Origin: Alphaproteobacteria bacterium
Lineage (GTDB): Bacteria; Pseudomonadota; Alphaproteobacteria; Micavibrionales; SZUA-601
Assembly (NCBI GenBank): GCA_028290805.1
Contig: JAQGJA010000073.1
Location: forward strand, 1 to 7,886
Length of the DNA: 7,886 bases
Direction of reading: 5' to 3'
The translations under genes and the position numbers were made by a program. Positions 5,834 through 7,886 of the stretch are shown here, one piece after another; within the stretch, counting starts at the first letter, position 1, and each line of letters begins with the position of its first letter. The notes beneath the pieces were generated by a model that saw only the letters and a list, made by a program, of their open reading frames with translations, was not told the DNA's origin and did not search any database.

Positions 5834-5864
5834 CTGCTTATTCAATAGTTTATGTGATTTTATC

Positions 5865-5894
5865 TTGACCTAATAGTTAAAAATTGGTTATATA
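5865..5894 (+). promoter_or_regulatory. Candidate promoter of the alpha/beta hydrolase
   Basis: TTGACC (5865-5870, five of six), an 18-base spacer and TATATA (5889-5894). The predicted start is near 5901, giving a leader of about 93 bases. The -35 lies in an imperfect inverted repeat (TTGAC-CTAATA-GTTAA, 5865-5880), and the -10 lies inside a perfect 12-bp palindrome, so repression at this promoter is plausible. Confidence 0.45.
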
Positions 5895-5897
5895 ACC
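5886..5897. repeat. 12-bp perfect palindrome over a promoter
   Basis: GGTTATATAACC is a perfect inverted repeat that covers the candidate -10 of the hydrolase promoter, in the region shared with the divergent cysteine desulfurase. It is placed as an operator would be. No regulator is encoded nearby, and the motif does not match a consensus I can name. Confidence 0.4.
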
Positions 5898-5978
5898 CGA
5901 CTTCTGTGAAGCGTTCGTACCTCGCTCTTGTGACATCGTTTGCCGGCCGTCACCCCAAATCACATTTACCTATCCTCG

Positions 5979-5984
5979 AAGGAG
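5979..5984 (+). promoter_or_regulatory. Shine-Dalgarno of the alpha/beta hydrolase
   Basis: AAGGAG, nine bases before ATG 5994. It decides against the in-frame upstream ATG at 5940, which would place this SD inside the coding sequence. Confidence 0.75.
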
Positions 5985-5993
5985 TTTTTCGGA

Positions 5994-6653
5994 ATGCCAG
6001 AAATTTTATTCAACGGCAATGCTGGTCGTCTTGAAGGGCGTTATTCGCCTGCCCAGAGCCCGAATGCACCGATTGCCGTGCTCATGCATCCCCACCCGTT
6101 ACAGGGCGGAACGATGTCGAATAAAGTTCTCTATACGATGAACCAGGCCTTTATCGCGAATGGCTTTGCCACCATGCGCTTCAACTTCCGCGGCGTCGGC
6201 AAGTCCCAGGGTAAATATGACGACGGCGCCGGTGAATTGTCGGATGCTGCGGCGGCTTTGGACTGGATGCAGTCCATGCACAAAAATCACGGACCCATCT
6301 GGGTTGCCGGTTTCTCTTTCGGCGCCTGGATCAGCATGCAATTGCTGATGCGCCGCCCTGAAATCGCCGGTTTTGTCTCGGTTGCCCCGCCATCCAACAT
6401 GTATGATTTCTCGTTCCTGGCCCCCTGCCCCTGCGGCGGCCTGATCATCCAGGGCGACAAAGACGGCATCGTCCCCGAAAAATCCGTTGCTGATCTGGTC
6501 GGCAAATTGCGCCAGCAGCGCGGCAAACTCGCCATCGATTACCGCATCGTCCCCGAAGGCAACCATTTCTTCAAGGACCGCGAAGACCAGCTAATGGCGG
6601 AATTGATGGATTATCTGGATGTGTCACAGAATTACCGGGTTGCGGCTGAGTAG
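5994..6653 (+). CDS. Alpha/beta hydrolase, COG2945-like, 219 aa
   Basis: A compact cytosolic serine hydrolase of the alpha/beta fold without a lid domain. The probable triad is Ser108 in the nucleophile elbow GFSFG (106-110), an Asp in GDKDGIVP (154-161; Asp157 is likely) and His191 in EGNHFF. The oxyanion-side motif HPHPLQGGT (32-40) and FNFRGVGKSQG (63-73) are typical of this alphaproteobacterial subgroup, as is VAPPSNMYDFSFL (130-142). The Cys-Pro-Cys at 145-147 follows directly. The substrate is unknown. The start at 5994 is chosen from the AAGGAG at nine bases and from family N-termini of the MPEILFNG type. It is divergent from the cysteine desulfurase; I recall similar hydrolases next to desulfurase/suf genes in other alphaproteobacteria, which would hint at a link but proves none. 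A strong terminator follows. Confidence 0.88.
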   Translation: MPEILFNGNAGRLEGRYSPAQSPNAPIAVLMHPHPLQGGTMSNKVLYTMNQAFIANGFATMRFNFRGVGKSQGKYDDGAGELSDAAAALDWMQSMHKNHGPIWVAGFSFGAWISMQLLMRRPEIAGFVSVAPPSNMYDFSFLAPCPCGGLIIQGDKDGIVPEKSVADLVGKLRQQRGKLAIDYRIVPEGNHFFKDREDQLMAELMDYLDVSQNYRVAAE

Positions 6654-6677
6654 ATTCAAATAAATATCCGCTTATCT

Positions 6678-6705
6678 CCCCGGCCTGGTGCCGGGGTTTT
6701 ATTAT
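6678..6705 (+). terminator. Intrinsic terminator of the hydrolase gene
   Basis: A 7-bp GC-rich stem CCCCGGC (6678-6684) and GCCGGGG (6690-6696) with loop CTGGT, followed by TTTTATTAT. It begins 24 bases after the hydrolase stop. The opposite strand lacks a T-tract after the stem, so it should act mainly on plus-strand transcription. It abuts the convergent HIT gene stop at 6706. Confidence 0.9.
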
Positions 6706-7065
6706 CTAGCCCAGATCCAGCTTCACAAATTCCCCGCCCAGTAAATGCAGATGCAGATGCGGGACTTCCTGGCCGCCGTCTTTGTCGCAGTTGATTAAGG
6801 TGCGATAGCCGCCCTCTTTAATCCCCACCATTTCGGCCACTTTCGGTACGGCGCGTAACATGGCGATCAGTTCGGCATCGCTGGCGCGTTCACCGAATTG
6901 GGTGATGTTTTTATAGGCGCCTTTCGGAATGATCAGGACATGCACTTTTGCTTTTGGATAGGCATCATGAAAAGCGAACACATACTCATCCTGATAAATA
7001 ATATCTGGCGTAATCTCACCGCGCAGCATTTTGGCAAAGACATTGCCTGAATCGTAATCGGACAT
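6706..7065 (-). CDS. HIT family protein (Hint-like nucleotide hydrolase), 119 aa
   Basis: A histidine-triad protein, usually a dimeric purine nucleoside phosphoramidate hydrolase or related nucleotide-binding enzyme. The active-site triad H-x-H-x-H is at residues 103-107 (PHLHLHLLGG, 102-111), and the N-terminal half carries the nucleotide-site pattern FHDAYPKAKVHVLIIPK (32-48). The length matches bacterial HinT (about 115-120 aa). ATG 7065 is chosen because AAGAGGA lies about eight bases upstream and the chain starts MSDYDSGNVFAKMLRGE, like family members. A start at 7092 would add nine basic residues and overlap the upstream gene. The GNAT gene ends 16 bases upstream, so this is the last gene of a likely three-gene operon. 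Confidence 0.93.
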   Translation of the reverse strand: MSDYDSGNVFAKMLRGEITPDIIYQDEYVFAFHDAYPKAKVHVLIIPKGAYKNITQFGERASDAELIAMLRAVPKVAEMVGIKEGGYRTLINCDKDGGQEVPHLHLHLLGGEFVKLDLG

Positions 7066-7073
7066 CTTTAGTT

Positions 7074-7079
7074 TCCTCT
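7074..7079 (-). promoter_or_regulatory. Shine-Dalgarno of the HIT gene
   Basis: Minus-strand AGAGGA, eight bases before ATG 7065, in the short gap after the acetyltransferase stop. Confidence 0.65.
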
Positions 7080-7081
7080 TC

Positions 7082-7645
7082 TTAAGTTTCAATCGGCGTG
7101 ATGCTGGGCAGCGGCTGGATGATCTTGTGAAAGAAATAGCCGGGAATAATCCGCGTGTCGATCATCGCGTAATAGGGATTCATGCCCCATTGCACATAGC
7201 CCATCTTGCGGAACAGTTTAATGGCGTTGAATTGCGTTTCGCGTACATCCAGGTTGATGATGTTCAGGTTAATGCTTTTGGCGTGTTGCTCGATCGTATC
7301 GATCATCATTTCACCAAGGCCAAAGCCGCGCGCCCATGGCGCAATGAAAAACGTGGTCAGTTGCGCGGAAAAACTTTGCGCCTGATTGTTGGGCGGAAAT
7401 TTAATCAACTGCGCCGTGCCTGCAATCGCCCCATCTAATCTTACTACGAACAGGTCGCGCAGATTAACGGCCAGCACGCCTTTCCAATACCGCTCCAGCA
7501 CATCGCGTTCCGGCACGGTGACCCAGCCGAAACCGCCGTCTTTTTCGATGGCGGCAATGGTCGCATCGCACAAATCGGTCATATCGGCGTGATTGAGTTT
7601 TTCAATCCGCTGGGCGGCAAGTTTATGTTTGGCAAGATCGGTCAT
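7082..7645 (-). CDS. GNAT family N-acetyltransferase, 187 aa
   Basis: A cytosolic acyl-CoA-dependent transferase of the GNAT fold. Motif A, the acetyl-CoA pyrophosphate loop, is seen as FFIAPWARGFGLGEMM (99-114), containing R-G-F-G-L-G. The following strand and helix LDVRETQFNAIKLFRKMGY (132-150) are motif B with its typical late-helix FRKMGY. The N-terminal half (residues 20-80) fits beta1-beta3 of the fold, and the C-terminal tail beyond residue 165 is longer than a minimal GNAT. The acceptor substrate cannot be told from sequence. The start is uncertain: ATG 7645 has no clear SD, and a TTG at 7666 would add seven residues (MPPILNP). It sits between the Smr gene (38 bases upstream) and the HIT gene (16 bases downstream). 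Confidence 0.88.
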   Translation of the reverse strand: MTDLAKHKLAAQRIEKLNHADMTDLCDATIAAIEKDGGFGWVTVPERDVLERYWKGVLAVNLRDLFVVRLDGAIAGTAQLIKFPPNNQAQSFSAQLTTFFIAPWARGFGLGEMMIDTIEQHAKSINLNIINLDVRETQFNAIKLFRKMGYVQWGMNPYYAMIDTRIIPGYFFHKIIQPLPSITPIET

Positions 7646-7683
7646 GGGATTGAGTATAGGCGGCAAACACGCGATTGCAATTC

Positions 7684-7886
7684 TCAGCCTCTGGCACGGC
7701 GCAACAAAACCAGATAGGAACCGCCGCGCGAGGCCGGGTTTTCATCGATATGCAGGATAAACGGCCTTATTCCTCCATCCTGCAGCCAGAGGGGCAACAT
7801 GCGTTTCAATTGTCCCGTGCCGCGTTCGGGACTGCCCCTGCCCGTCACGATTTCGACGCAGCGCAATTCGTTATGTACGGCGTTTC
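7684..7886 (-). CDS. Smr-domain (MutS2 C-terminal type) protein, C-terminal part only
   Basis: The frame is open from the stop at 7684 to the right edge, giving the last 67 or so residues. The core matches the second half of an Smr domain: a hydrophobic strand then VTGRGSPERGTGQL, a helix ending LPLWLQDG, and the final strand with GGSYLVLLRR. Smr domains bind or nick nucleic acid; standalone alphaproteobacterial Smr proteins are poorly characterised. Related domains act in MutS2 and in mRNA cleavage on stalled ribosomes (SmrB), and I do not assign this copy to either. The HGQ/LDLHG-type motif expected upstream lies outside the window. A TTG at 7866 is not taken as the start because coding continues through it (NAVHNE precedes LRCVE). 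It is probably the first visible gene of the Smr-GNAT-HIT unit. Confidence 0.85.
   Translation of the reverse strand, partial: NAVHNELRCVEIVTGRGSPERGTGQLKRMLPLWLQDGGIRPFILHIDENPASRGGSYLVLLRRARG

Noticed and set aside
5820..5900. Canonical IscR, Fur or Irr binding site upstream of the desulfurase
   Set aside because: No stretch matches the consensus patterns I know well enough to call; only unassigned palindromes are present.
6099..6566. Minus-strand open frame opposite the alpha/beta hydrolase
   Set aside because: The hydrolase has a catalytic triad, a good SD and a terminator; the antisense frame has none of these.

Overview
The window looks like an ordinary, gene-dense stretch of an alphaproteobacterial chromosome. 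The clearest lineage marker is a DUF2794 protein, a family I know only from Alphaproteobacteria. The MlaA/MlaC pair shows a Gram-negative outer membrane. The cysteine desulfurase with a divergently oriented COG2945-type hydrolase, and an Smr protein in an operon, also fit that class. Most coding DNA is moderately GC-rich (about 60% in the two lines of the aldo/keto reductase gene I counted by hand). Two orphan genes are clearly poorer (about 41-42%). I cannot name the genus.

Layout, left to right. Positions 1-27 hold the 5' end of a minus-strand tRNA with a good promoter behind it. At 83-843 on the minus strand are a small unknown protein with its own strong promoter and a small K+ channel subunit. 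Divergent from these, at 907-2088 on the plus strand, a DUF2794 gene and a DkgB-like aldo/keto reductase form a probable two-gene operon. At 2152-2703 on the minus strand is a low-GC orphan gene for a predicted secreted, cysteine-containing protein, followed by tRNA-Val(GAC) at 2804-2878. At 2943-4474 on the minus strand, mlaA and mlaC form an operon for lipid trafficking between the membranes. At 4589-5719 is a NifS/IscS-type cysteine desulfurase, divergent from an alpha/beta hydrolase at 5994-6653 that ends in a clear intrinsic terminator. From 6706 to the right edge, a minus-strand cluster encodes an Smr-domain protein (cut by the window), a GNAT acetyltransferase and a HIT-family protein.

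The genes fall into independent housekeeping units: envelope lipid transport (mlaA-mlaC), sulfur mobilisation (cysteine desulfurase), translation (two tRNAs) and nucleotide or small-molecule metabolism (HIT, GNAT, aldo/keto reductase). No stretch longer than about 300 bases lacks a gene; the longest gap is the 274-base divergent region between the desulfurase and the hydrolase.

I see no CRISPR array, insertion sequence, phage module, toxin-antitoxin pair or defence system. The points most worth a second look are the low-GC secreted orphan beside tRNA-Val, the unusual N-terminus of MlaA, the small orphan with a near-consensus promoter, and perfect palindromes in two divergent promoter regions. 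None of these amounts to a demonstrable new system.
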